Below are positions 34,562 through 43,509 of a stretch of DNA of 64,000 nucleotides, in pieces. The stretch is from NCBI GenBank assembly GCA_963708235.1, contig OY970200.1, forward strand, positions 3,100,001 to 3,164,000, in the 5' to 3' direction. The notes beneath the pieces are model-generated. The model did not search any database and was not told the DNA's origin. It saw only the letters and a program-made list of their open reading frames with translations. The position numbers and the translations under genes are program-made. Positions within the stretch are counted from its first letter, which is position 1. Each line of letters opens with the position of its first letter. Origin of the DNA: G963708235 sp963708235. GTDB taxonomy: Bacteria > Actinomycetota > Acidimicrobiia > Spongiisociales > UBA5794.

Positions 34562-35335
34562 TCAGGCTCTGAGCTTGTCGAAGGCGCGGACGAAGATCGA
34601 CGCGGCCTGCCCGCGGGTGAGTTGGTCGTTGGGGTGGTAGTACCTCTTGCCGTCCTCCACCACGCCCTGGACGAGTCCGAGCTCGTAGGCGCGGTCGATG
34701 GAGCCAGCGTGGGTGTGGTTCTTGTGGACGTCGACGAAGTACTTGCTCATCTCGGGCACCTTTCTGAGGAGGATCTGTGCGAGGAGTCGGTCCCAGTCGA
34801 GGCGGCCGGGATCCCAGTGGGCGTTGCCGGGTACGTGCTGGTGTCCGCACACACCGTCGTACGCGGCCCAGGTGGCGCAGGTCATGCGGGCCCGGCTGTT
34901 CGGGCCGTATGCGTCGGACCCGTACGCGGTCGGGTATGTCAGCTGGATCCCGAAGTGGTCGTGGAACCAATCGACGACCTCGGCGAGGAATGCGTAGTCC
35001 TCGGTGGGCCACGACTGGGAGTCTTTGGCGTATCCGAGAATCTCGATCTGGAGGGCGCGGCGGTGGTTCGTTTCGCAGTTCCCGGGGTTCAGGAGAGCGG
35101 CGGCGGATTGGTCGAAGTAGCGGTGTTGCCAGACGTGCCGGCCGCCGGCTGATGGGCGCCGGATCGTGATGTGCGGTGGGATGTAGCTGTTCGGGTTCGT
35201 CCTCGACCGGTAGGCGGGAAGCCCGACCGTCTCGGTCGTGTGGAGCACGAGCCGCCAAGGCGCGCTCGGTACCCGGTAGGCGCTACCGCCCGGCTTGAGA
35301 TTCAGAGTCGCGTCGGGGTAGGCGCGCGGAGTCAT
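34562..35335 (-). CDS. Endolysin: N-acetylmuramoyl-L-alanine amidase with C-terminal SLH domain
   Basis: A 257-residue lysin. Residues about 25-185 form an amidase_2 (PF01510) zinc domain: H32 in LVLHTTE, then VCGHQHVPGNAHWDPG with H165/H173 and D175 as metal and catalytic residues. Residues 199-257 are one S-layer-homology domain (FVDVHKN, IDRAYELGLVQGV, YYHPNDQLTRGQAASIFVRA), probably binding a pyruvylated wall glycan. ATG 35335 has an AAGGGA site. An internal ATG at codon 196, preceded by AAAGGTG, begins exactly at the SLH domain and might give a separate binding subunit. It cuts peptidoglycan at the end of the lytic cycle. Confidence 0.85.
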   Translation of the reverse strand: MTPRAYPDATLNLKPGGSAYRVPSAPWRLVLHTTETVGLPAYRSRTNPNSYIPPHITIRRPSAGGRHVWQHRYFDQSAAALLNPGNCETNHRRALQIEILGYAKDSQSWPTEDYAFLAEVVDWFHDHFGIQLTYPTAYGSDAYGPNSRARMTCATWAAYDGVCGHQHVPGNAHWDPGRLDWDRLLAQILLRKVPEMSKYFVDVHKNHTHAGSIDRAYELGLVQGVVEDGKRYYHPNDQLTRGQAASIFVRAFDKLRA

Positions 35336-35354
35336 CGGTGTCCCTTCGTCGCTG

Positions 35355-37916
35355 TCAGGGTTGGGGTGTGGCGCCGTGCCCTGGTCGGGACTTGTCGGCG
35401 GCGGTGACCCAGTTGGGTGCGGTGGAGACCACACCGGTGGCTTCGAGGAGCGCTCGGAGCGCAGCGGCTTGCTGGGCTTGGTCCTCGAGGAGCATCCAGT
35501 TGAGGTCGAGGGTGTAGGTGGGGATTTCGGTGACGAGGTTGGCGGTGATCCCGACGATCCGGAACCCTTCGGGGTAGGCGGTCCGGGGGACGCTGGGGAG
35601 ATCGACGTAGATCGTGTCTCCGAGGTTGAGGTTCACGAACGGTTGGAGGTTGCTGCGTTCCTTGATAACGACTTGGAGGGCGTTGGAGCGCGATGCCTGC
35701 TGGTTGATTTCGGCGGCGGCTGCTGCGGTGAGGGCACCGGAGTCGAGGGCCTGGCTGACTCGGACGTAGGTTTCACGCCGACCGAGTGCGGCGATGTCGG
35801 TGGGTCTGGAGACGAGGGTGAAGAGCCCTTCGGCGCCTTCGGCGTAGGCCAGGTTCGCCCCGGGGACGTGCTGGGTGCGACGCCCGCCGAGGTAGCCGTC
35901 GTTTGCGGTGATCACGGGCGCTGCGGCGCCGAGGCTGGTGTAGTCGACGCCGAGGCGGTTGAAGAGCTGGAGGCGGCCACCAGGTCGGACTCGCCACCCG
36001 ATTCCGTATGCGGTCAGGATGCGGCAGAGTTGCCCGATCCCGGTACCGCGAGGGATGCGGAGTTGCATCGCTGCCAGGTCCCACGGTTGGCCGTCTGAGT
36101 CGTGGGTGCCGCTGAAGTCGATGGTGAATGCGCCGAGGCCGCCGCGTGCTACCGCGGCGAGGTAGGCGTTACGGACGATGGCGCCGGCACTTGCGGCGTC
36201 CTGGCCAGCGGTGACTGTGAGCGCGTCGATGCGGAACTGGCTGGGGCTGGCGTCGGCGGCTTGGATCCGGACCCGGATGGTTTCCTGGTCGGCGCCGGTC
36301 GTGCCAACGAGGGTGACGGTCTGCCAGGCGCCGGTGAGTACCACCGTTGAGGTGGTGAGTCCGTCGGCGAAGCTCGCTGAGACGTGCAGCGATTCTGTGG
36401 CGGTGCCCCGGACTCGGACGGTGATGCGGTGGCGTTCGGCGGGGACGCAATCGACGATGTTGTCTGCGCCGTCCCACTGGTCGTCAGGGATGACGAGGAG
36501 GTTGTAGGTCCCTTCAGCGGAGTCGACGGAGGAAAGCCGGAACAGGGGCTTGGAGACTTTGATCCACGGGTCGACTGATGACCGGCCGGTGAAGTCGTCC
36601 ATCCAGAAGGTACCGTCGGTGCCGTCGCGGACGACTCGCAGGAGGACCCGCTGGGCGCCTTCGGGGATGGTCGCTTCGAGCTCGAGGCGCCGCCACGTGG
36701 CTGCGGTGGTGACCGAGTCGCTGTCGAGCACGGTTTCGATGTCGGGATCTTCGGGGTCTTCTGCCGGTTCGGCCCGGACGAGTTGGGCTTCGACGGTGCC
36801 GCCGACGTTGGAGCGGACCCATCCGGTGATGTGGGCTCGCTCTCCCGCGGCGCTGGAGAGGTCCTGTTCGGCGCCTTCCCCATCAGAGGCTTCGACTCTG
36901 ATCGAGAACGTGCCGGTGCGTTGCACCGCGGCGTCGGCGACGACGGGCGCGCCTTCGTACTTCTCCCAGGGTGGCGGTGTGCCGTCTTCTCCGCCGCCGT
37001 TTCTGATGAGTTCGGGACCGTCCTCGAAGCCGCCGTTGGCCGCGAGGTTGGTGGGGTCGCCGTAGATGACATCGGCGGGGATGGGGTTCACGGTGGCGAT
37101 GCTGGCGACGCCGGGGCGGAGGACCAGGGAGTAGTCGAGCGCCTTTTCGATGCCGTCGCCGGCGATGACCGCGACCCGGCCGGCGTCGTCGGTTATGTCG
37201 TAGTCGAGTTGCTCGGCGAGGAACGTGTAGATCGTTTGCCGGTTGACGACGACCCGGATCTGTGTGCTTCGCCGGGGTTCTTGGGTCCCGGAGTCGGTGC
37301 GGGGGTCGGCGTCGATGATGGTGCGCAGGTGGGGCGAGTCGGCGGGGAGGCTGATCGACCCGGTACCGATCCCGTGTAGGACCGGCGAGACTGCCGCGGT
37401 GAGCACGTCAGGGATCTGCCCGATGAGCCGGGTGGCGCCGTCGAGTGACCACACCTCGACCCACCACCCGGTCCCTGCGGCGACGTCTCCCGGGACGACG
37501 GTGAGTGGAGCGAAGTTGGATCCGTCGCATACGGCGCCGCTGGTGTGAACGACGGCGACGAACCCGGACTCGACGCCATCGGGGATGGCGACTGAGATGG
37601 TGTCGCCGACGGTGGTAGAGGTGGTGTACGCCGTGATCGTGAGCAGCTCGTAGCTGCCGGCCAGGCTGGCCGTGGCGTAGAGCCGCACCTGCGAGGCCCA
37701 CGGGTCGGTGGTGGGTGAGGAGGCGCCGACGAGTCCCCAACCGTGCACAGTGAGTCCGTCGCCTGTGCGCACGACGGATGCGGACAGGGACTCGATGAAG
37801 GGGCATGGGCGGGCGGTGGTGACGAGCCCGTAGTGATGGAGGCACCGGGGCTGGCCGTTGGGTTCGAGGTCGCCGGCGCCGACGTTGCTGTAGTGGTACA
37901 GCCTGTGCCCTGACAC
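35355..37916 (-). CDS. Tail-tip / minor tail protein with carbohydrate-binding-like inserts
   Basis: An 853-residue structural protein. The N-terminal 130 residues look beta-rich and contain a HxxGLVTTARPCPF region. Residues about 140-290 and 565-830 together resemble the Gp37-like tail protein family of siphoviruses (ReqiPepy6 type, PF14594), including QQASRSNALQVVIKER and INLGDTIYVDLP-like strands near the end. Between them lie two jelly-roll-like modules starting NGGFEDGPE and FRLSSVDSAEG, typical of carbohydrate-binding insertions. It starts with GTG 37916, two bases after the stop of the upstream tail gene. It probably forms the central tail tip and contacts host glycans. Confidence 0.7.
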   Translation of the reverse strand: MSGHRLYHYSNVGAGDLEPNGQPRCLHHYGLVTTARPCPFIESLSASVVRTGDGLTVHGWGLVGASSPTTDPWASQVRLYATASLAGSYELLTITAYTTSTTVGDTISVAIPDGVESGFVAVVHTSGAVCDGSNFAPLTVVPGDVAAGTGWWVEVWSLDGATRLIGQIPDVLTAAVSPVLHGIGTGSISLPADSPHLRTIIDADPRTDSGTQEPRRSTQIRVVVNRQTIYTFLAEQLDYDITDDAGRVAVIAGDGIEKALDYSLVLRPGVASIATVNPIPADVIYGDPTNLAANGGFEDGPELIRNGGGEDGTPPPWEKYEGAPVVADAAVQRTGTFSIRVEASDGEGAEQDLSSAAGERAHITGWVRSNVGGTVEAQLVRAEPAEDPEDPDIETVLDSDSVTTAATWRRLELEATIPEGAQRVLLRVVRDGTDGTFWMDDFTGRSSVDPWIKVSKPLFRLSSVDSAEGTYNLLVIPDDQWDGADNIVDCVPAERHRITVRVRGTATESLHVSASFADGLTTSTVVLTGAWQTVTLVGTTGADQETIRVRIQAADASPSQFRIDALTVTAGQDAASAGAIVRNAYLAAVARGGLGAFTIDFSGTHDSDGQPWDLAAMQLRIPRGTGIGQLCRILTAYGIGWRVRPGGRLQLFNRLGVDYTSLGAAAPVITANDGYLGGRRTQHVPGANLAYAEGAEGLFTLVSRPTDIAALGRRETYVRVSQALDSGALTAAAAAEINQQASRSNALQVVIKERSNLQPFVNLNLGDTIYVDLPSVPRTAYPEGFRIVGITANLVTEIPTYTLDLNWMLLEDQAQQAAALRALLEATGVVSTAPNWVTAADKSRPGHGATPQP

Positions 37917-37918
37917 GG

Positions 37919-38770
37919 TCAGGTGGTCCAGGCGGTGACGGTGGCTTTGGTGCGGGCTGATTCGAGGCGGGCGTCTGCGGCGCCTGGGATGGTCTGGCGG
38001 ACGGTGATGAGCGGCGAGGTGGCTTCGGGTCCGATGGATTCGATTTCGACGGTGGGCGTGAAGGGTCCGCTTCCACCGATGCGGTAGCTGAGCCAGGCGT
38101 TGGATGATCCGAAGAGCGCCTCGGCTGAGACGATGACGTCTTCGGCGGTGTGGGTCGGCGAGAGGTTCTCGAGGCGGAAGGTCCGGTCACGCATCGATCC
38201 TCGGGCGACGTCGCCGTAGTCGATCGGGGCGAGGAACGGGTTGTTCTCGCCGTCGATGAAACGGAGACGCTGCGGCGTTTCTCCGGAGACTATCTCGCCG
38301 TAGAACATCGCTCGGCGCATCGGCCACGCTCCTGTCGTGCCGGGCGTGACGATGAACCGCACCCCCTTGGTATTGAGGGCGGTGAAGACGTTGATCTCGT
38401 CGCGGTAGTCGTCGTAGGCGTTGTGTACGTTGCGGACGAACGATGCCACTGTGTCCCAGGAGCCGTCGATTCCGTTTGTGGTGTCTTCGGACACCTGCAG
38501 TTCTTGGGCGGAGGCGTTGAGCGGGATGTCGAAGTCGATGAATGCGCCGTACAGGTGTCGGAACTCCGGCCAGACCCATAGGAAGTGCCATGTGGTTGAG
38601 GCGCTGGGAGTGCTCCACGTCGAGGTCCCTCCTTCGGTGTTGAGTTCAGCTCGGATCGTGTCGTCAGCGACGACGAGGTCGGCAGTGGAGGGGCGGTACC
38701 GGGCGACATAGGTGCCGTCGGCGTCGTAGGCGATTCGGGGTCCTGGGGCGTCGGGGTATGAACCGGCCAT
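37919..38770 (-). CDS. Minor tail protein, beta-rich, unknown family
   Basis: A 283-residue protein encoded between the distal-tail-like and tail-tip genes. It is beta-rich throughout, with aromatic clusters (TTWHFLWVWPEFRHLYG) and no membrane segment. The start at ATG 38770 follows a TGGAGG site and overlaps the upstream stop. In siphoviruses this position normally holds a baseplate or tail-tip component. I do not recognise the family from sequence. Confidence 0.6.
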   Translation of the reverse strand: MAGSYPDAPGPRIAYDADGTYVARYRPSTADLVVADDTIRAELNTEGGTSTWSTPSASTTWHFLWVWPEFRHLYGAFIDFDIPLNASAQELQVSEDTTNGIDGSWDTVASFVRNVHNAYDDYRDEINVFTALNTKGVRFIVTPGTTGAWPMRRAMFYGEIVSGETPQRLRFIDGENNPFLAPIDYGDVARGSMRDRTFRLENLSPTHTAEDVIVSAEALFGSSNAWLSYRIGGSGPFTPTVEIESIGPEATSPLITVRQTIPGAADARLESARTKATVTAWTT

Positions 38771-39579
38771 CAGAGCCTCCAGGTGTCGCGCCACGCAACC
38801 GCGACGGTGTAGTTCGGGGATCCTGACGCGGCCCGGGTGATGGCGAGCGCCGGGCTGGTGGCGCCGGGGAGCCGTAGCCAGTCGGGGGTTCGTTTGGCCA
38901 GGGCGGCGTCGACAGGGACGGTGCCGTTGAGGATCGCGGTTCGGGCCCGCACGTCGACGACGAGGACGTCGCCTGAGCCGAGCGACCCGGAGTACTGGAT
39001 CCACCGGTTCCCGTGGGTGATCCTCGGGTTGGTGAGCGTTCCGGAGTTGCACGTGATGGTGGCGATCGGGTCGGCTTCGGTGTCGCCGCCTACCGTCGGT
39101 GTGAGCGTGACGGACGTGCCGGTGTATGTCCCGGATGCTGTTGAGGGGTCGCCGGCGGCGAGCCAGTACGGGTAGGGGACGGTGAGGGGCCATAGGAACC
39201 GGTGGCGGGTGTCGCCTACGCTGATCGGTTCGGTGGCTTCGACGTCGATCGAGACGACGCCGAGGTGCGGTGTGTGGCGGCGGAGGTTGACGAGCGCTCC
39301 GGAGCGGAGGAGGAGGGCTTTGAGGGCGGAGAGGTTGGCGTAGACGGAGCCAGCGTCGCCGTCTGGGTGTTCGGTGTCGCCACCGGCGGCGTAGCGCAGC
39401 ACGGTGTCGAGCATGATGTATCCGGCTGCTGCGGGCTTTGGACGCCACGACTCTCCGTCGTTGAACGGCACCGCGAAGTTCGACCCGCGGCGACCGGCTG
39501 AGGTGTCCGGGATCCGGACCGATTCGCAGTATGCGTCGAGGGCGACACCGCCGACCCGGTAATCCCAGTCCCACGCCAT
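38770..39579 (-). CDS. Distal tail-like protein (Dit type)
   Basis: A 269-residue protein directly after the tape measure gene, the canonical location of Dit. The first 120 residues give an alternation of strands with VGGVALDAYCESVRIPDTSAG and the second half a galectin-like beta domain (GDPSTASGTYTGTSVTLTPT, GNRWIQYSGSLGSGDVLVVD). That second half resembles the C-terminal domain of siphovirus tail proteins, where 'GD..t.p...i.n.Gd' precedes a 'G..l...d....l...G' strand pair. It starts at ATG 39579 inside the tape measure stop. The assignment is from order and partial pattern. Confidence 0.65.
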   Translation of the reverse strand: MAWDWDYRVGGVALDAYCESVRIPDTSAGRRGSNFAVPFNDGESWRPKPAAAGYIMLDTVLRYAAGGDTEHPDGDAGSVYANLSALKALLLRSGALVNLRRHTPHLGVVSIDVEATEPISVGDTRHRFLWPLTVPYPYWLAAGDPSTASGTYTGTSVTLTPTVGGDTEADPIATITCNSGTLTNPRITHGNRWIQYSGSLGSGDVLVVDVRARTAILNGTVPVDAALAKRTPDWLRLPGATSPALAITRAASGSPNYTVAVAWRDTWRL

Positions 39580-41645
39580 CAGCCGGCGGCTCGCATCATC
39601 TGTGCGATCTGGAGCCCACGCCGCACCCCAGTCGCGATGTTCTCTTCGACGGGATAGTTGACAGCGATCGACACGTCGCCGGCGCTGGGACGCTGGTTGG
39701 TGGCGCTGAAGGCGTCGATGAGGTGTCGCGTGTCGGAGTTGGAGAACACCCGACCGTTGTCGCCGGGGATCATGTACAGCTCGGGCCGGTTTCCCTCCCC
39801 GACCTGCCACAGTTCCCCAGCACCGACACGCCCACCACCTGAGCGGCCACCGCGTAGGTGGGGCGTCACCGAGGCCTCGTTGTTGATACGCGACTGGACC
39901 GTCCGAACGTTGATGACGGTGGTCACTTCTTTGCCGTCCAGTAGTCCGAGGGTGTCGAGGACCGTGCGGGCTTCTGTGTCGGCAAGACCGAGGGCGGTCT
40001 GGAGTGCACCGATCGAGTTCGAGGGGCCGGAAGCGTCGAACTCGTCAAGTGCCGCTTGCGCGGTGTACACGGAGATGGCGTAGTCGAGTTGAGCCTGAGC
40101 GACGTCTCGGGCCGTGGCCTCGCTGTTCTTCTGGAGCCCGTCGAGATTGGCTTCCGCCTCGGCCATGCTTTGCAGGGCGCCTGCTGCCCGGGCGGCGGGG
40201 TCGAGGGCTTCGAGTTGGGCGGTGATGAGTGCCCGCTGCGCTGCTTCGGCGGAGGCGAGTTTCTCGGCCATCGTGGCTGCAGATCCTCCGGCGTCGTCCA
40301 TTCCGTCGGCGGCTTCGCTGGATGACGACTCGAGGTCGTCGAATGCGGTGGCGATCTCGCCAGCCGCTTCGGCGGCGTAGGGCGAGTCGTTGATCATCCG
40401 CAGAGCCGTTTCGCGGAGTCCGGCGATCTCGTCGTCGGTTAGCCCTGCCATGTTCCCGAGCGCCAGGAGTTCGTCACCGGTCACATCGCTGGCAACAGAG
40501 AGCGTCGCGAATGTGTGCGCCACGGCGTCACCGGCGTCGACGCCGTCTTTGAGGCGTTTGTTGAGGTGTTCGACTGCGTTGCCGAAGTGGATAGTGCGCG
40601 TGGCGATCTCGTCGCCGAACATGTGCCCCGTGATCAGGATGGCGTCGGCTGCGAAGTTCATCATGGACGCTGCGGGCCCCTGCATCGCGTCACCGAGACG
40701 GGCCTGGGCGTTCTCGTAGTTCGCGGCCGCGACTCGTTGGGCGTTGGCGAGCGAGTCGTTGGTCTTGAGGAAGTCGCCCTGGATGTCGTTGGTCTGGTCG
40801 TAGATGGTGGCGAGCGTCGCAACGGCTTTGCCGTGGTCGTCGACCGCGGCGGTGGTGTCCGCCAGTCCCATCTCGACGGCCTTGGCACGCACGGTGGCGT
40901 CGTTGAGTTTGACCCCGAACTGCTCGATCGGGTTCATCTCGCCTTTGAGGGCCGAGTTGACGGCTTCGAGGGCTACGGACACATCGGTGTCGAACACGGA
41001 CGCCATATCCCCCGCCCTCAGGGTGAGTTTGACGGCTTCGCCGGCGGCGTCGTCGAGGCTGAACCCAACGTTCTTGAGGAGCGCCCCGGTCACGGTCGAG
41101 AGCTGGTTGAACTCCCTCCGCGACAGCCCCGCAGCCTGGGCGGCGACCTCGGAGAACTTGAGGACCCGCGATGACGACGCCCCGAACACCTGCTCGACGG
41201 CGTTGATCGATTCCCCGAGCGCCGAGGATGCCCCGATCGCAGCCGACGTGAACTGCCCGAGCTTGGCGACTCCGATAGCGATAGCGGAGCCCATGACGAG
41301 TTTCGTGGTGTCGCTGAACCGCTTGACCTGGCCGTCGGCGTCCTTGATCCCGCCTTGGAGTCCGCGGAGCCGGTCACGCCACCCTCTCGTCTTCGTGTCG
41401 GCCATCCCCGCGGCGTCGCCAACACCGGTGACGTTCTTGGCGAGCTTGCCGGTCGCACCCTCGGTTTGCTTTGCGGTCTTCTCGACCGATCCGAGCGACC
41501 GACCGAGCTTCCCGGTCGACCCTTCGCTGTGCTTGGCGGCGTCACCGATCGAGTCGGTCGCCTTGGCGGCTTGCTGCGCTCCGGCCGTGTACTTGCCGGA
41601 GTCAAGGCTGAGGCGGGCCTGGAGGTCGAACGTTGCTTTGCTCAC
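39579..41645 (-). CDS. Tail tape measure protein
   Basis: A 688-residue protein dominated by Ala/Gly/Thr/Lys-rich helices. The opening residues up to about 110 are heptad-like (KATDSIGDAAKHSEGSTGKL), a tape-measure core follows (SALGESINAVEQVFG, SRREFNQLSTVTGALLKNVG), and a hydrophobic segment lies at 115-145. Length would specify a tail of very roughly 100 nm at 1.5 angstrom per residue. I choose GTG 41645 because GGAGG lies five bases before it; ATG 41657, which itself overlaps that GGAGG, is the alternative. It overlaps the frameshifted tail-chaperone extension by 44 bases, as is common. Confidence 0.88.
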   Translation of the reverse strand: MSKATFDLQARLSLDSGKYTAGAQQAAKATDSIGDAAKHSEGSTGKLGRSLGSVEKTAKQTEGATGKLAKNVTGVGDAAGMADTKTRGWRDRLRGLQGGIKDADGQVKRFSDTTKLVMGSAIAIGVAKLGQFTSAAIGASSALGESINAVEQVFGASSSRVLKFSEVAAQAAGLSRREFNQLSTVTGALLKNVGFSLDDAAGEAVKLTLRAGDMASVFDTDVSVALEAVNSALKGEMNPIEQFGVKLNDATVRAKAVEMGLADTTAAVDDHGKAVATLATIYDQTNDIQGDFLKTNDSLANAQRVAAANYENAQARLGDAMQGPAASMMNFAADAILITGHMFGDEIATRTIHFGNAVEHLNKRLKDGVDAGDAVAHTFATLSVASDVTGDELLALGNMAGLTDDEIAGLRETALRMINDSPYAAEAAGEIATAFDDLESSSSEAADGMDDAGGSAATMAEKLASAEAAQRALITAQLEALDPAARAAGALQSMAEAEANLDGLQKNSEATARDVAQAQLDYAISVYTAQAALDEFDASGPSNSIGALQTALGLADTEARTVLDTLGLLDGKEVTTVINVRTVQSRINNEASVTPHLRGGRSGGGRVGAGELWQVGEGNRPELYMIPGDNGRVFSNSDTRHLIDAFSATNQRPSAGDVSIAVNYPVEENIATGVRRGLQIAQMMRAAG

Positions 41646-42464
41646 GCCCACCTCCATCCGGTCGGTACAGCGCTGCTCTGAGACCGTGGAGCGGGGCGCG
41701 GCGGCTCCGCTGTGCGGTCTGGTGCTTCCATGCGTCGAGCTTCTCGCAGCCGCGGCACAGGTGCCCGTCGGCTTCGTACGGGTCGGGCTCGGTGCTGTGA
41801 GGACCGGACGCCGGCCACTCCCACTCGTAGGTGCCGCACGATCGGCACCGTCTGGTCTGCTCCTCCTGCCACAGCAGCGCCGCTGCCTGGTCTTCGGTCG
41901 ACCAGGTCAGGAACTCGCTGTGTCGGATCCCGAGGGGAACTACGTAGTCGAGTTCTGACCGCCACCGGGGGTCGTGTCTCCACCGGTGGCGGTCAGAGGG
42001 CGCACCCTCACCTCGTGGTTCACTCGCCACGCCGCCTCGAACAACGGATCGGTGATAGCGTCCGCCCACTCGTCGTACACGGTCCGCCACTCCTCGAGCG
42101 TGAGCTTCGGTTCCTTGACGGACACCTCGAGGAAACGGGGCACGAACTCTGCGGCGTCCCAAACCAGGTCACGGGCCACTTGCTCAGCGGTCGGCGGGCT
42201 GCGCCGCTTCAGGACCTCCACGACCTTGCGGCCAACGGCCCTCACGGTGAACGTCACCGTCGCAGCCTCGATGGCCTCCTTGACGGTGCCGATCTCGGCG
42301 GCAAGCCGGCGGGTCTCGTCAGGTGGCTCGTTGGATGCCTCTTCTCGCTTTTGCGCCGCGACCCATGCGTTGACGAGCCGGGAGAGCTGGCCCTCGAGTT
42401 CGCCGTCGAGACAGAAGGTGAGGTGCTCCTCCCGGGGCCGGTACTGGTCGAGGACGGAGGTCAC
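41602..42464 (-). CDS. Tail assembly chaperone, -1 frameshift product (gpGT-like)
   Basis: The first chaperone frame can shift by -1 at a run of five C residues (coordinates 41967-41971 read on the minus strand as GACCCCCGG) and continue in a second open frame to 41602, giving about 287 residues. The second-frame segment starting near ELDYVVPLGIRHSEFL contains EQTRRCRSCGTYEWEW and HLCRGCEKL, four Cys in two CxxC pairs. 'GIPHS.FL.W' followed by CxxCG is a pattern seen in the second chaperone of actinophages. No independent start is visible for that frame. The slip heptamer is not canonical, so the exact site is uncertain. Confidence 0.65.
41940..42464 (-). CDS. Tail assembly chaperone, unshifted product (gpG-like)
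   Basis: A 174-residue acidic, helical protein between the major tail protein and tape measure genes, the conserved position of tail chaperones. It has a charged N-terminal part (VLDQYRPREEHLTF), central helices (KEAIEAATVTFTVRAVGRKVVEVL) and WDAAEFVPRFLEVSVKEPKLT. It starts at GTG 42464 overlapping the upstream stop (GTGA) and ends at 41940. The chaperone coats the tape measure and recruits tail subunits; it is absent from the virion. Confidence 0.8.
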   Translation of the reverse strand: MTSVLDQYRPREEHLTFCLDGELEGQLSRLVNAWVAAQKREEASNEPPDETRRLAAEIGTVKEAIEAATVTFTVRAVGRKVVEVLKRRSPPTAEQVARDLVWDAAEFVPRFLEVSVKEPKLTLEEWRTVYDEWADAITDPLFEAAWRVNHEVRVRPLTATGGDTTPGGGQNSTT

Positions 42465-42949
42465 GGTGCTGCGACGACCGCGACGGCCTCGAGCGGGACG
42501 TCGGTGACGGCCATCTCGACCGTTGCCCGCTGCGCCTCGTTGCGACCGATCGGGGCGGGGTTTCGGGTGATCACCGTCACGGGGTAGATGTCGGCCTCGT
42601 CGGCGACGGCCCACGTACCGGGGGTGGCCTGACCGAATCGGGAGACGACGAGGAACCCGGAGCTCCGGATCTGGAGCGCTTCGTAGGCGGTGTCCGCGTC
42701 GTTGTCCCGGTAGACGGTGACGGAGACGGTGTCGCCGCCGTAGGTACCGGCGGTGGTCTTGTTGAACAGGCTCGACATGTCGGAGATGTCGACGGTCTGT
42801 CCGGTGTTGGGGGTGTCGAGACCGCCGTCGGGAATGAACCCGGTGAGGCGGATCCCGGCGTTCAGTTCGGCGGCGGTCGGTTCGGTGATGTCGTCGATCT
42901 CGTCGACCCAGTAGGTCTCGACAGCTTCGGCGCCGGTGACTCGGGTCAT
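42461..42949 (-). CDS. Major tail protein
   Basis: A 162-residue beta-rich protein starting MTRVTGAEAVETYWVDEIDDITEPTAAEL (given in part), a pattern common in actinophage major tail subunits, where a short helix is followed by 'pTaaELnaG..lt'. It then shows DISDMSSLFNKTTAGTYGGDTVSVTVYRD and RSSGFLVVSRFG. It lies upstream of the tail chaperones, exactly where the tube protein is expected. ATG 42949 has a GGAGAA ribosome site. It polymerises around the tape measure to form the tail tube. Confidence 0.82.
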   Translation of the reverse strand: MTRVTGAEAVETYWVDEIDDITEPTAAELNAGIRLTGFIPDGGLDTPNTGQTVDISDMSSLFNKTTAGTYGGDTVSVTVYRDNDADTAYEALQIRSSGFLVVSRFGQATPGTWAVADEADIYPVTVITRNPAPIGRNEAQRATVEMAVTDVPLEAVAVVAAP

Positions 42950-42951
42950 GG

Positions 42952-43128
42952 TCAGTTCTCCTTCTTTGCCGCGGGTGCCGGCGGCTTGGGCTCCGCTGGC
43001 TGGACCGGAGCGGCGGATTCCTCGACCCAGCCGCGGGCCTTGTAGCCGTGGCGCCCGCCGAAGGCCTTCACGGAGATGGTGGTTTCGTGCCCGGTCTTGG
43101 TGTGCCGGACCTTCATGGTCTTCGCCAT
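42952..43128 (-). CDS. Small basic phage protein, 58 aa
   Basis: ATG 43128 opens a 58-codon frame with a good AAGGAG ribosome site and ends two bases before the major tail gene. The product starts MAKTMKVRHTKTGHETTISV, has a KAFGGRHGYKARGWVEE core and a Pro/Ala/Lys tail. Similar short 'VRHxKTG' proteins recur between tail completion and major tail genes of actinophages; they are probably minor head-tail components. The function is unknown. Confidence 0.65.
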   Translation of the reverse strand: MAKTMKVRHTKTGHETTISVKAFGGRHGYKARGWVEESAAPVQPAEPKPPAPAAKKEN

Positions 43129-43140
43129 GTGGCGCTCCTT

Positions 43141-43509
43141 CTACTTGGCGACCAGGTCGCTGGTGACAATGGGGGCAAACCCGGAAGTGATCTTCTGGCG
43201 GGCGTCTCGGAGTGCGGGACGCCAGTACGGCTGAGCGGCGTCTTTGTAGGTGCCGTGCTCGACGAACCCGGAGTGTCGGGCTGAGGCCTCGACGATGGCT
43301 TCGTAGCCGGTTGCGGTGGCGTGGCTGGAGTGCCGGCGGATCCCTCGCTGGAGGTCTCCGTCGTGGCGCGGGGCGCCGGCGATCGCGGATCGTTCCATCT
43401 CGTCGGCGCCTTCGTCGATGAGCGAGTGGTAGGCGTCGCCTGGGGCGGCTCGGCGGAGTTGGGCGGCGTATGCGGTGAGGTCGGAGAAGTCGAACTGTGT
43501 GGCGGTCAT
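43141..43509 (-). CDS. HK97 gp10-like tail completion protein
   Basis: A 122-residue alpha/beta protein. DEMERSAIAGAPRHDGDLQRGIRRH and ARHSGFVEHGTYKDAAQPYWRPALRDAR match the HK97-gp10 family signature (PF04883: '..ak.lAPvdtG.Lr.si' then 'yA.yvEfGT...a.Pfl.pA'). Members join tail to head-completion ring. It overlaps the upstream gene by four bases. Confidence 0.82.
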   Translation of the reverse strand: MTATQFDFSDLTAYAAQLRRAAPGDAYHSLIDEGADEMERSAIAGAPRHDGDLQRGIRRHSSHATATGYEAIVEASARHSGFVEHGTYKDAAQPYWRPALRDARQKITSGFAPIVTSDLVAK

